Source: an uncultured Porphyromonadaceae bacterium
GTDB taxonomy: Bacteria; Bacteroidota; Bacteroidia; Bacteroidales; Barnesiellaceae
Assembly (NCBI GenBank): GCA_900538555.1
Contig: UPYI01000001.1
Coordinates: forward strand, 248,001-312,000
DNA: 64,000 bases
Direction: 5' to 3'
Under the pieces are notes generated by a model that was not told the origin of the DNA, did not search any database, and was given only the letters and a program-made list of their open reading frames with translations. The number at the start of each line of letters is the position of its first letter. Position 1 is the stretch's first letter. A program made the translations under genes and the position numbers. This document shows, in pieces, positions 42,570-51,994 of the stretch.

Positions 42570-44036
42570 TTATTTTTTCTCGTCTGTTTTGTACTGGTCC
42601 AAGTCGATATTGCCCAGCAAGAGTTCCAGATCGGTCTTTGCCGACAGGAAATCGTAGATTGCCTGATTGTAGGTGAGCTTCGAGCTCGTCAGTGCCAAAT
42701 CGGCATCATTGACTTCGATGAAAGTCGCCGATCCTATTTCAAAACTTTTCTGCATGATCGCATAGGCTTTCTCTGCCTGCTTCACGCCTTCCTTGTTGGA
42801 TGCAACCTGTTTTACCGATTTTTGTATGTTGTCCATCGACGACTGTACCTGCATGGAAAGCCCGCGCACAAGGTTGTCGCGCTGGAATCCCATTTGCAAC
42901 AGATTGGCTTTGGCTTGCTTCTCCTTGAATACACGCGACCCACCCTGAAAGATAGGAACGGACAACGACAGTGCCACCGTAGAATAGGGCGACCAACGGA
43001 AGTTCTTGAACATGTTTCCGTCGGACATCGAAATCCAGTTGTAGCCGGCTGATGCCGCCAATGTAGGACTCCACGCCATTTGCTGTACCTTTACGGCTTG
43101 TTTCACATAGGCTGTCTGCAAATCCAACTGACGCAAATCGGTGTTCTGATCGAGGGAGGTATCGATCGAAAGAGTTTGCTCGTACATCGAGGCTTCATAA
43201 TCCGACAACTGACCTTCGACATTGACCTCGACATCCATATCGACTCCCAGCAATACTTTGAGTTGGAGTTTCGAAAGGGTTACCGCACTTTCTGCCGAAA
43301 GCAACGAAGGTTCGAGGTTCCGCACCTGCACTTCGGCACGCAGCACTTCGTATTCGGAAGCTGTTCCGTGTTCGTATTTGTTCCGGAAATTCTGTGCGTT
43401 CAACTTGGCATTGTCGTAACTCTGTTTGATCACATTGTAAGAATCCTGTGCCAACAACACGCCGTAATAGGATTTCGTCACCTGATTGACCATCGACAGG
43501 CGCGATGACCTCGCCGCTTCTACCGCCTGAGCCACATCGGCTTTGGACAGGGAGATGCTTTTCCACAACTGGGGCGCGATAATAGGCAATGTGGCATTGA
43601 ACCCCAACGAATAGGTATTGTCCAAGCCGACTTTCATCCCGCTGCTCCCGCCTTCGGACTGAGTGCTTCCTCCGGTTACCGACGACGGATCGAATTCGGG
43701 GTGGAGCGCACCGATCACTCCGAAAAGAGGATCGAACATGCTACCCATATTTTTCGTATCCATATACATGGTCTGCTTCTCGATCGCCCGGCTATAACTT
43801 GCCGAACCGTCGATCTTGGGAAACAGCCCCGAAATGGCATCTTTTTTCGAATAGTCTTTTTTCTTCACTTCTACATCTGCTACCTTGATCATCGGGTTTT
43901 CACTCAATGCTACGGTAATCGCACTCTTCAAATCCAGCGTAAGTACCTGCTCCGCCTCCTGTGCATGTACCGTCACCGGAACAGAAAACGCCAGCAAACA
44001 GATTGCCAACATACGCTCTCTCACTCTCATGTTCAT
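42570..44036 (-). CDS. TolC-family outer-membrane efflux channel
   Basis: A 488-residue outer-membrane factor forming the exit duct. I place the start at 44036 (MNMRVRERMLAICLLAFSVPVTVHAQ), which gives a clean signal peptide; a longer frame reaches back to 44126 but would overlap the end of the regulator gene and hide the signal. Two TolC repeats are visible, one with LGFNATLPIIAPQLWKSISLSKADVAQA and one with VALSLSVPIFQGGSRVFKEKQAKAN. Long coiled-coil stretches fill the rest. Operon with the adaptor and pump. Confidence 0.93.
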   Translation of the reverse strand: MNMRVRERMLAICLLAFSVPVTVHAQEAEQVLTLDLKSAITVALSENPMIKVADVEVKKKDYSKKDAISGLFPKIDGSASYSRAIEKQTMYMDTKNMGSMFDPLFGVIGALHPEFDPSSVTGGSTQSEGGSSGMKVGLDNTYSLGFNATLPIIAPQLWKSISLSKADVAQAVEAARSSRLSMVNQVTKSYYGVLLAQDSYNVIKQSYDNAKLNAQNFRNKYEHGTASEYEVLRAEVQVRNLEPSLLSAESAVTLSKLQLKVLLGVDMDVEVNVEGQLSDYEASMYEQTLSIDTSLDQNTDLRQLDLQTAYVKQAVKVQQMAWSPTLAASAGYNWISMSDGNMFKNFRWSPYSTVALSLSVPIFQGGSRVFKEKQAKANLLQMGFQRDNLVRGLSMQVQSSMDNIQKSVKQVASNKEGVKQAEKAYAIMQKSFEIGSATFIEVNDADLALTSSKLTYNQAIYDFLSAKTDLELLLGNIDLDQYKTDEKK

Positions 44037-44085
44037 ATTCTCATTCTTTTGGTTGCTATTTCCGATACAGTAATATATTGATATA

Positions 44086-44712
44086 TCATTTTTTTTCTTC
44101 CGACCTAAATTTTTCCAAAAATTCATCGATAAAGTTCACACCCTCAGCCGTAGCGATACCACGCATGAAGATAATGAATAAAGTTTCGATAATTTCGGAA
44201 AATGTGTATTTGGTGGAAAGCAGCCCATGACCTGTTTTCACCGATTCCATGTTATACACCAAATGGCTTGCGACTAATTCGAAGTTGATGTCCGGTCGAA
44301 TAAAACCTTCCGATACTCCCCGTTTCAATATCTCGGTCGTAAAATAGATTTGATCTTCCTTAGTCGCCTTAAACTTCGAATCCGCTTCCGGATAAAACCG
44401 GACAATATCCGAAAAAAACGCAGGGTTGGCGTTACGCATAAACATGATTACCGCCCGATATTCAGAAAGCATGATCTCCATTACATTTCTGCCCTCGGAC
44501 AATACTTTTTTCCGTTGTGCCTCCCCCCGTTCGCTTATGCTTTCCCAACAAGCATTCAACAGTTCTTTTTTATTTTCAAAATTCTCATAAAGGGTACGCT
44601 TCGACATCCCCAACTTTTCAGCGAGGAAATCCATCGTTACCGATTTGATGCCATACTGCATAAAAAGCGGCATCGCACGATCCAATATTTGTTGCTGTAA
44701 TTCTGTAAACAT
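44086..44712 (-). CDS. TetR-family regulator of the efflux operon
   Basis: A 208-residue TetR-type repressor. The N-terminal helix-turn-helix (about 8-55: ILDRAMPLFMQYGIKSVTMDFLAEKLGMSKRTLYENFENKKELLNAC) is clear; the C-terminal ligand domain is helical. First gene of the RND operon, 49 bp before the channel gene. A perfect 10-bp-arm palindrome at 44747-44774, next to its -7 element, is the likely operator, giving autoregulation and drug-induced release. Ligand unknown. Confidence 0.93.
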   Translation of the reverse strand: MFTELQQQILDRAMPLFMQYGIKSVTMDFLAEKLGMSKRTLYENFENKKELLNACWESISERGEAQRKKVLSEGRNVMEIMLSEYRAVIMFMRNANPAFFSDIVRFYPEADSKFKATKEDQIYFTTEILKRGVSEGFIRPDINFELVASHLVYNMESVKTGHGLLSTKYTFSEIIETLFIIFMRGIATAEGVNFIDEFLEKFRSEEKK

Positions 44713-44738
44713 AAAAAAACAATCCTTTTTGGACTGCG

Positions 44739-44776
44739 CAAAATTAGAAAACTTTTTTTGTTTTAAAAGTTTTCAA
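44739..44776 (-). promoter_or_regulatory. Efflux operon promoter with TetR operator
   Basis: Minus-strand -7 element TAATTTTG (44746-44739) abuts GAAAACTTTT-N8-AAAAGTTTTC (44747-44774), a perfect inverted repeat with 10-bp arms. A TTG lies just beyond (44776-44774), a 27-nt spacer that is too long, so the -33 is uncertain. Repressor binding here would cover the promoter. Confidence 0.7.
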
Positions 44777-44884
44777 CTGTTATTTTTTATTATACGTCTT
44801 TTAATTAGTCTAAAAACAGAACATACGATCGATTTTTCTACAAAAATTAAATAAAATCGCCTCCCCGTTTTCACAAACTACCTC

Positions 44885-45107
44885 TATCTTTGCGCAGAGC
44901 GCGAACATAGGAAACGGCTCGGCATAGTTCAAATAATTTTGACTCTGCACTCGCCTTTTGCTATATTTATAGAATATAGGAGGCGGCTCGGCATAGTTCA
45001 AATAAATTTGACTCTGCGCTCGCCTTTCGCTATATTTGTAGAATATAGGAGGCGGCTCGGCATAGTTCAAATAAATTTGACTCTGCGCTCGCCTTTCGCT
45101 ATATTTG
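44885..45107 (+). repeat. Four-unit promoter-hairpin tandem array before maeB
   Basis: -7 elements at 44885 (TATCTTTG), 44962 (TATATTTA), 45031 and 45100 (TATATTTG); spacings 77, 69, 69 bp. The last has TTTG at 45076-45079, exactly 20 nt upstream. TATATT-N5-AATATA surrounds the second and third -7 elements, and TCAAAT-AA-ATTTGA is the second palindrome in the last two units. The copies are nearly identical, so the array looks recent. Confidence 0.88.
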
Positions 45108-45304
45108 CACCGGAAGTTCGATACGGATTCTCTTGTCCGATAGGATTCCTGCCGCTTCCTTTTGTATATTTATCCAACTGTTTTTCAATAGGAAAAGTCC
45201 GAACAGATGTTGGTTTAAAAATCGGGGAAACAAGCAACCGCCTTATGACCGAATCCGCATTCGCCACACCTTATCTCAAATATTACATAAAAAAAATAAA
45301 CACT
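45108..45304 (+). other. Leader region of maeB
   Basis: About 190 nt of 5' leader between the last repeat promoter and the start codon. A weak extra -7 (TATATTTA, near 45164) is present. I recognise no riboswitch or attenuator. The frame is open into maeB but encodes the repeats, not a conserved protein. Confidence 0.45.
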
Positions 45305-47587
45305 ATGTCGAAAGTTTCAAAAGAGGATGCGCTGAGATACCACAGCGAAGGGAAAGCCGGAAAAATAGAGGTGAACCCTACCAAACCATACAGTACGCAA
45401 CGGGATCTTTCGCTCGCCTATACTCCGGGCGTGGCTGAACCGTGCCTCGAAATCGAAAAAAAACCTGAAACAGCATACGAATATACCGCCAAAGGGAATC
45501 TGGTGGCTGTGATTTCCAACGGCACCGCCGTACTCGGACTGGGCGACATCGGCGCGCTTGCCGGCAAGCCGGTCATGGAAGGAAAAGGATTGCTGTTCAA
45601 AATATTCGCAGGTATCGACGTGTTCGATATCGAGGTAAACGAAAAAGATCCGGAACGTTTCATCCAAGCTGTCAAGGCTATCGCCCCAACCTTCGGCGGT
45701 ATCAACCTGGAAGATATCAAGGCTCCGGAGTGTTTTGAAATAGAAACCCGGCTGAAAAACGAACTGGATATTCCCGTCATGCACGATGACCAGCACGGTA
45801 CAGCCATTATCTCCGGTGCCGGATTGCTGAACGCATTGGAGATACAAGGTAAAAAAATCGAGGAGGCGCGATTAGTGGTAAACGGCGCAGGTGCAGCGGC
45901 AATCTCCTGCACCCGACTGTACATGGGGTTGGGTATCCGTCGCGAAAATATCGTCATGGTGGATAGCAAAGGGGCAATCACTACCGACCGCACCGATCTG
46001 AACGAAGCCAAACGCCAGTTCGCCACGTCGCGTACCGACGTGCATACGCTTGCCGATGCAGTACGCGGTGCCGATATATTCCTCGGACTCTCGGTTGCCG
46101 ACGTGCTGACACCCGAAATGGTGCAATCGATGAACGACCGGCCGATTGTATTTGCTTTGGCAAACCCGAATCCGGAAATCGCTTACGACAAAGCCAAAGC
46201 TTCTCGTCCGGACTTGATCTTCGCTACCGGACGTTCCGATTATCCCAACCAGATCAACAACGTATTGGGTTTCCCTTATATTTTCCGCGGCGCACTCGAT
46301 GCACGTGCAACCACCATCAACGAAGAGATGAAACTCGCCGCAACGTATGCCATCGCCAAACTGACCAAAGAGCATGTGCCGGATTTCGTAAATGCGGCTT
46401 ACGGTTTGGAAAGCATTACGTTCGGACCGGAATACATCATACCGAAAGCTCTCGACCCGAGACTATTGACGGCGGTTGCTCCGGCTGTCGCCAAAGCGGC
46501 AATGGAATCGGGTGTGGCACAACGCCCGATCACCGACTGGGAGGCGTACAACAACAAATTGAAAGAGTTGATGGGCTACGACAACAAGATGTTGCGCGAA
46601 CTGACCGAGATGGCGAAAAAGAATCCGAAACGGGTGGTATTCGCCGAAGCCAACCACGCCAATATGTTGCAAGCCGCCTACACGGCAAAACACGAAGGGA
46701 TCTGCCAGCCGATCCTGCTGGGCAACGACGAGTTCATCTCGAAACTAGCGGCACAGATCGGTATCAGCCTCGAAGGAATGCAGATCATCAATCTCCGTCA
46801 CCCCGACGAAGAGGCACGCCGCGAACGTTACGCCCGTGCCCTTGCGGCTAAACGGGAGCGCGAAGGGATCACCTATACCGAAGCCCGCGAGAAGATGTAC
46901 GACCGCAACTATTTCGGTATGATGATGGTAGAGGTAGGCGATGCCGATGCATTCATTACCGGCACCTATTCGAAATATACCGAGACGATACAAATCGCCA
47001 AAGAGGTAATCGGCATCCGCGACGGATATAAACACTTCGGAGCCATGCACATCATGAACACCAAGAAAGGTACGTTCTTCCTCGCCGACACGCTGATCAA
47101 CCGGCATCCCGATACCGATACATTGATCGACATCGCGTCCCTCGCCCGCGAATCGGTGAAATTTTTCGCAACCGAACCGGTAATGGCAATGGTGTCGTAT
47201 TCAAACTTCGGCGCAGACAAAGAAGGCAGCCCGCTCCGGGTACGGAATGCGGTGAAGGTAATGCAAGAGCGCTATCCCGATCTGGCTATCGACGGCGAGA
47301 TGCAGGTAAACTTCGCTATCAACAACAAGCTGCGCGACGAAAGCTATCCGTTCAACAAACTGTACGGACGTGAAGTGAACACGCTCATCTTCCCGAACCT
47401 GAGCGCAGCCAACACGGCTTACAAAATGATGCTCGAAATGGGTGTGGCAGAGTTCGTCGGACCGATACAAATGGGTCTGAACAAGCCGATCCACTTCACC
47501 GACATCGCCAGCTCGTCGCGCGACATCGTGAACTTGACGACTATCGCCGTTCTGGATGCCTGCGTGCAAGAGCAGAAATGCAAATAG
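45305..47587 (+). CDS. maeB: NADP-dependent malic enzyme with phosphotransacetylase-like domain
   Basis: A 760-residue two-domain enzyme converting malate to pyruvate and CO2 with NADPH. The malic domains (about 1-425) include YTPGVAEPC, VISNGTAVLGLGDIGALAGKPVMEGK, DDQHGTAII and the cofactor loop VVNGAGAAAIS. The C-terminal half (about 430-760) resembles phosphate acetyltransferase but is usually regulatory. I use the ATG at 45305 (MSKVSKEDALRYH), where family similarity begins. It is a single gene expressed from the four-unit repeat promoter array and ended by a hairpin group at 47595-47687. Confidence 0.96.
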   Translation: MSKVSKEDALRYHSEGKAGKIEVNPTKPYSTQRDLSLAYTPGVAEPCLEIEKKPETAYEYTAKGNLVAVISNGTAVLGLGDIGALAGKPVMEGKGLLFKIFAGIDVFDIEVNEKDPERFIQAVKAIAPTFGGINLEDIKAPECFEIETRLKNELDIPVMHDDQHGTAIISGAGLLNALEIQGKKIEEARLVVNGAGAAAISCTRLYMGLGIRRENIVMVDSKGAITTDRTDLNEAKRQFATSRTDVHTLADAVRGADIFLGLSVADVLTPEMVQSMNDRPIVFALANPNPEIAYDKAKASRPDLIFATGRSDYPNQINNVLGFPYIFRGALDARATTINEEMKLAATYAIAKLTKEHVPDFVNAAYGLESITFGPEYIIPKALDPRLLTAVAPAVAKAAMESGVAQRPITDWEAYNNKLKELMGYDNKMLRELTEMAKKNPKRVVFAEANHANMLQAAYTAKHEGICQPILLGNDEFISKLAAQIGISLEGMQIINLRHPDEEARRERYARALAAKREREGITYTEAREKMYDRNYFGMMMVEVGDADAFITGTYSKYTETIQIAKEVIGIRDGYKHFGAMHIMNTKKGTFFLADTLINRHPDTDTLIDIASLARESVKFFATEPVMAMVSYSNFGADKEGSPLRVRNAVKVMQERYPDLAIDGEMQVNFAINNKLRDESYPFNKLYGREVNTLIFPNLSAANTAYKMMLEMGVAEFVGPIQMGLNKPIHFTDIASSSRDIVNLTTIAVLDACVQEQKCK

Positions 47588-47642
47588 GCACATACCGCCG
47601 CATGGCGGATACCGAGACAGGATGCCCCGAAGCATCCCAATA

Positions 47643-47687
47643 CAGGAATTCCCTCGCCACAAGCAAAATTGTGACGGGGGAGTTCTG
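47643..47687. terminator. maeB terminator
   Basis: A stem of about 19 bp with several G-U or mismatched positions (47643-47662 with 47669-47687), then TTTATT. Two smaller hairpins precede it (CCGCC-GCAT-GGCGG at 47595-47608 and GGATGC-N5-GCATCC near 47620-47636). The gap is convergent with the next gene. Confidence 0.7.
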
Positions 47688-47688
47688 T

Positions 47689-49437
47689 TTATTGCGGTAG
47701 GAACAAAGCGAAATATTGATTTTCAAAAACGATACGGTAATTGTTCTTTTCCATAAACTCATTTACTACACGGCTCTTTTCATTGCTCTTAAAAGAACCG
47801 GATTCCACTCCGCAATCGACCAGATAGTTTTCGTCGGGCAACCCGAATTCCGGTCCGATGCTGTCGAACTTCTGCCTTAATATCGCCGGAAGAGTTCCTG
47901 TATAATTTTCCAATTTTTGTTTCAATAGAGGGAGGCTCAACAATTCGGGCCAGGAACACCCGATAAACGGTTTCGTCCGCGTCATATAATTGACTGCGGG
48001 TATGCTGCCATAGGCAAACAGGCAATCGCCCTCTTTGATGTACGGTTCTATCCCTTCCAACAGATCATTGATTATCCGTGCTCTTTCGCGGGTAGTGTAA
48101 ACATGCTTCGTCCTTTCGTTCCGGACAGCAAAACGTTTTTCAAACAGAGTGCCTCCGTCGAAATATACGCCCCCGACCGCTGTTTTTGCCACGCAAGCCA
48201 ACACATATATGCCCAAAGTGAACCCTAACGTTTTTCCGGCGTTTTGTACCGACAACGCAGGAGGCAGAATCTTATTTTTTACGGAAAAGAAGAACGAGAC
48301 GGCGAGCGGCAATCCTAACCAATAGATAATGCTCCCGTTGTTGAACATCCCGCCGTCACTGCCCAACGGAATGATCAGCATCATGGAAAGCCCCGCCCAC
48401 GACAACATCTTTATCTCCTTGCTATCAGCTAAAATAATATTTCCGATCAATCCGATCAAGGAGAAAACAGAGAGGACAATCACAGCATTTTCCCGATAAA
48501 AAAGGATAGCGAGCAACAGAAACGCAACCAGCTGCACCGGTAGCCGCAACAGGATAGTTTTTACATACCGACATGTTCCATACAGGACACCATAAATCAA
48601 AAGTATTTTCACACCGAACTTAAAGACCCGTCCGTAGATCCTGACCTGTGCCCCTATCATATTGGCAAGGGTATGGGCATTCGTCCCACTATCGTCGCCC
48701 GCAACGGAGAACAGATCCTGCAAATTGTTCAAAAAATAATCGTAATGTCCCCACGGTTTCATCCATAACAGAATGCCGGCAATACCCGCAAGGAACGAAA
48801 GGGTGAAGATCGAACACCGAACGACACAACGGCGCACACTCTCTTTATAATACAGCTGATGCAGAATGACAATCAGAACAATGCCGTAGTCGAGGAGATT
48901 CGGAATCCGTGCAAAAGTATTCAATGCGACTATACATCCGCCGATCACGAAATAGAGGTTACTATCACGCCTCAACCCCTTGAACAGGCAAAAGAGTGCG
49001 AGCAGATATAAAAGGCATGTCAGCAGATCGTTGTAGAATGCCATCGGGAGGGCAGCATAAGAGATAACGACCAACGACACACCGATGATGATTGCCGAAA
49101 CGGGTATCCGGTTACGGAGCAAACCGTACACCAAAGCGACAGCGAGCAGATTGGTCGCCACGCCCAACAGACGGATCCCGAATATGCCGGCATCGGGAAA
49201 CAAAGCCATGAATGCTCCGCCCACTACTCCGCTCAGATAATACATAAAGTTGTATTGCACACTTTCGGGCGCATCGAAGATGTGATCGTAGAAAGTCATA
49301 TAAAATCCCGAATCGCACAATTCAAATCCCCAAAAGACGGAAATCAGCTGATAGGCTGTAAGAAAAAGACAGGTCAATGCAAATGCTTTTCCCGGATTGT
49401 TTTCAATAAGACGATATAATCGAGAAAATGTTTTCAT
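47689..49437 (-). CDS. Polytopic membrane protein, possibly GT-C glycosyltransferase-like
   Basis: A 582-residue protein with about 12-13 hydrophobic segments from residue 15 to about 420 and a soluble C-terminal part. The first loop has FELCDSGFYMTFYDHIF, where an acidic pair in the first extracytoplasmic loop recalls the catalytic loop of GT-C enzymes (PMT/ArnT-like). The C-terminal extracytoplasmic region (about 425-582) contains ERARIINDLLEGIEPYIKEGDCLFAYGSIPAVNYMTRTKPF, similar in character to dolichyl-phosphate-mannose-type proteins. I cannot name a family. It has its own promoter, inside a decayed repeat unit. Confidence 0.6.
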   Translation of the reverse strand: MKTFSRLYRLIENNPGKAFALTCLFLTAYQLISVFWGFELCDSGFYMTFYDHIFDAPESVQYNFMYYLSGVVGGAFMALFPDAGIFGIRLLGVATNLLAVALVYGLLRNRIPVSAIIIGVSLVVISYAALPMAFYNDLLTCLLYLLALFCLFKGLRRDSNLYFVIGGCIVALNTFARIPNLLDYGIVLIVILHQLYYKESVRRCVVRCSIFTLSFLAGIAGILLWMKPWGHYDYFLNNLQDLFSVAGDDSGTNAHTLANMIGAQVRIYGRVFKFGVKILLIYGVLYGTCRYVKTILLRLPVQLVAFLLLAILFYRENAVIVLSVFSLIGLIGNIILADSKEIKMLSWAGLSMMLIIPLGSDGGMFNNGSIIYWLGLPLAVSFFFSVKNKILPPALSVQNAGKTLGFTLGIYVLACVAKTAVGGVYFDGGTLFEKRFAVRNERTKHVYTTRERARIINDLLEGIEPYIKEGDCLFAYGSIPAVNYMTRTKPFIGCSWPELLSLPLLKQKLENYTGTLPAILRQKFDSIGPEFGLPDENYLVDCGVESGSFKSNEKSRVVNEFMEKNNYRIVFENQYFALFLPQ

Positions 49438-49505
49438 GAGAGAACGGTTTATTTCCGGTATCCGGTAACGGCTCGTCGGAATCGATTTTATATTTCTTCA
49501 ACTGT

Positions 49506-49560
49506 AATTATACACAAATATAATTAAAGGTTCGGCAGAAGCAAACAGGAGGCGAGAAAA
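49506..49560 (-). repeat. Divergent promoter-hairpin unit before the polytopic membrane protein
   Basis: Minus strand: TTTG (49545-49542), 19 nt, TATATTTG (49522-49515). AATTATA-N6-TATAATT (49506-49525) surrounds the -7. The stretch reading TTTGCTTCTGCC before the -7 matches the promoter half of the array units at 10741-11190. It fits as the promoter of the gene starting at 49437. Confidence 0.65.
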
Positions 49561-49684
49561 GATGCTTGAATATAAAATATCATGATCCGGTTATAGCAGA
49601 CCGCCTCCCCGATCGGGCATAAAGTCAAATACAGAAACGGGACGTTTTTTTATTATGACGATATTAAAATCGGTGTTTTTTATG

Positions 49685-49692
49685 TATGTTTG
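49685..49692 (+). promoter_or_regulatory. -7 element of the prolyl oligopeptidase gene
   Basis: TATGTTTG, 75 bp before the start at 49767; no clear -33 TTG. Confidence 0.45.
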
Positions 49693-49766
49693 TAAATGAT
49701 AAGCTATGCCTCAATATGTTCGGCTGGCTTTCTGTTTGCGATAACTTATCTAACACAAAACCCGAT

Positions 49767-51881
49767 ATGAAAATAAAAACTTGCCTTATGATCGCCGGTT
49801 CTCTCAGCATGCTATCCGCCTGCTCCTCATCGGACAAAATCGTTTACCCCGAAACGCCGAAAGGCGATGTGACGGATACGATATTCGGACGGGCTGTCGC
49901 CGATCCTTACCGTTGGCTGGAAGACGACCGGTCGGAAGCTACCGCCCAATGGGTAAAAGCCCAAAATGAAATAACGTACGACTATCTGTCGAAAATTCCA
50001 TTCCGCGAGGCTCTGCGCAAACGTATGGCGGCTTGCGCCGGATTTCCGCAGATGAAAGCCCCGTTCCGTAAGAACGGGAAATATTATGCGTTCAAAAACG
50101 ACGGAATACAGAACCAAGATGTGCTGTATGTCATGGATTCGCTCGACGGAGAGAGCCGTGTACTGTTAGATCCCAATACATTGTCGGAAGACGGTACCGT
50201 AGCCCTGTCGAATATCAAATTCTCGAAAGACGGTCGATATTTGGCTTATGCTATTGCCCGGAACGGATCGGACTGGAACGAGATATTCGTTTTAGATACC
50301 GAAACGGGGAGTGTTCTACCCGACCATATCGAATGGGTGAAATTCTCGGACATCGCCTGGGATGAGTCCGGATTTTATTACAGTGCCTATCCCCAGCCGG
50401 AAGCCGGACAAGAGATGTCTGCCGCCAATCGGGATCAACGGGTCTATTACCACAAGTTAGGCGATGATCCGCACAAAGACAAAGTGGTATTTAAAGATTC
50501 CGCCCACCCCTTGCGCAGCGTAGAAGCGACAATCACATCCGACGGACAATATTTGGTTATCAGCCAAATAGAATCGACCACCGGCAATGCTCTGCATTTA
50601 TTGGATGTGAAAAGCAAACGCCCGGCAATGAAAACCGTCGCCGACGATTTCGCATACGACTATGTATTCATCGACCGCATAGACGGGGATCTTTACCTAT
50701 ATACCAACCGGGAAGCTCCGCGCGGCAAAATTGTACGGATAGATCCGAAACACCCCGAAAAGATGCAAACCGTCGTAGCGGAATCGGAACATGCGATCAA
50801 CCGCTACCTGTTCGCCGGAGGTAAACTGATTGTCGGCTATAATGTAAATGCGAGCGACCGGCTGTTTGCCTACACACCCGAAGGGACGAAGCTGCACGAG
50901 ATCGAACTGCCGGGCATCGGCTGTATTCGGGAAATCGAAGGCGACTTCTCGGAAAACGACCTGTTCTACCGTTTTACCTCTTACATCTATCCTCCGACAT
51001 TGTACCGTTATGCCTGCGACAGCAACCGCTCGGAACTGGTTCAAGCATCGGCTGCCGACTTCGATCCGGAATTATACGAATCGAATCTGGTATTCTATCC
51101 GAGCAAGGACGGAACACAGATACCGATGTATATCACACATAAGAAAGGGATAACCCTCGACGGAAAGAACCCCACCCTGCTCTACGGCTACGGAGGTTTC
51201 TCGATCAGCATGTCACCCCGCTTCATCACCTCCGTCGTTCCGTTCCTCGAACAAGGCGGTATCTATGCAGAGGCTTGCCTGCGCGGCGGAAGCGAATATG
51301 GAGAGGAATGGCACCTCGCCGGAACGAAAATGCAAAAACAGAATGTGTTCGACGACTTCATATCGGCTGCCGAATACCTGATCGGCAAAGGCTATACCAA
51401 TCCCCGGAAGTTAGGTATTCACGGCGGCTCGAACGGCGGGCTGCTGATCGGAGCCTGCATGACACAACGCCCCGACCTGTTTGCCGTAGCACTGCCGGCT
51501 GTCGGCGTACTCGATATGCTCCGGTATCACAAGTTTACGATCGGATGGGCATGGGCTACCGACTACGGTACAAGCGAAGAGAGTCCGGAAATGTTCGAAT
51601 ATCTGCTGGGATACTCGCCGCTGCACAATCTGCGGACTGCCGATTATCCGGCTACATTAGTATTGACGAACGACCATGACGACCGTGTAGTTCCGGCTCA
51701 CTCGTTCAAATTTGCAGCCACACTGCAAGAGGCAAACTGCGGCGAACACCCGACCTTGATCCGCATCGGTGTCAATGCCGGACACGGAGCCGGAATGCCC
51801 CGCCACATGGACACGGATTACCGGACAGATATTTATTCGTTCCTGATGTACAATTTAGGCATGAAACCGGTTTTTGAATAA
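49767..51881 (+). CDS. Prolyl oligopeptidase (S9A), lipoprotein
   Basis: A 704-residue peptidase cutting peptides after proline. The lipoprotein signal MKIKTCLMIAGSLSMLSAC (Cys19) fixes the start at 49767; upstream codons in frame add an unrelated leader. PYRWLEDDRSEATAQWVKAQNE is the typical S9A N-terminus, followed by a seven-bladed propeller. The catalytic domain has LYGYGGFSISMSPRF, nucleophile in GGSNGG, Asp in DDRVVPAHS and His in NAGHGAG. Full length. It is separate from the S9 peptidase at 34.2 kb in both sequence and subfamily. A hairpin follows at 51951-51994. Confidence 0.95.
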   Translation: MKIKTCLMIAGSLSMLSACSSSDKIVYPETPKGDVTDTIFGRAVADPYRWLEDDRSEATAQWVKAQNEITYDYLSKIPFREALRKRMAACAGFPQMKAPFRKNGKYYAFKNDGIQNQDVLYVMDSLDGESRVLLDPNTLSEDGTVALSNIKFSKDGRYLAYAIARNGSDWNEIFVLDTETGSVLPDHIEWVKFSDIAWDESGFYYSAYPQPEAGQEMSAANRDQRVYYHKLGDDPHKDKVVFKDSAHPLRSVEATITSDGQYLVISQIESTTGNALHLLDVKSKRPAMKTVADDFAYDYVFIDRIDGDLYLYTNREAPRGKIVRIDPKHPEKMQTVVAESEHAINRYLFAGGKLIVGYNVNASDRLFAYTPEGTKLHEIELPGIGCIREIEGDFSENDLFYRFTSYIYPPTLYRYACDSNRSELVQASAADFDPELYESNLVFYPSKDGTQIPMYITHKKGITLDGKNPTLLYGYGGFSISMSPRFITSVVPFLEQGGIYAEACLRGGSEYGEEWHLAGTKMQKQNVFDDFISAAEYLIGKGYTNPRKLGIHGGSNGGLLIGACMTQRPDLFAVALPAVGVLDMLRYHKFTIGWAWATDYGTSEESPEMFEYLLGYSPLHNLRTADYPATLVLTNDHDDRVVPAHSFKFAATLQEANCGEHPTLIRIGVNAGHGAGMPRHMDTDYRTDIYSFLMYNLGMKPVFE

Positions 51882-51950
51882 ACCTTTTCACCGTACAAAT
51901 CCAACGAAAGCGGTGTGTTATCATGCCCAACCTGTTGCGTTACCATCGGA

Positions 51951-51994
51951 AATCGGGCTAAGTCATTTATATCAGTAAACGACCTAGCCCGATT
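51951..51994 (+). terminator. Terminator of the prolyl oligopeptidase gene (GGCTAAGTC repeat, copy 2)
   Basis: A 14-bp stem (AATCGGGCTAAGTC with GACCTAGCCCGATT; one mismatch or G-U) with a 16-nt loop that itself contains TTTA/TAAA. It is the most complete copy of the GGCTAAGTC repeat; in the other two copies the right arm has decayed. Confidence 0.65.

Noticed and set aside
44939..45304. A 122-codon N-terminal extension of malic enzyme
   Set aside because: It reads through the 69-bp repeats (repeated FAIFVEYRRRLG) and lies upstream of the conserved family start at 45305.
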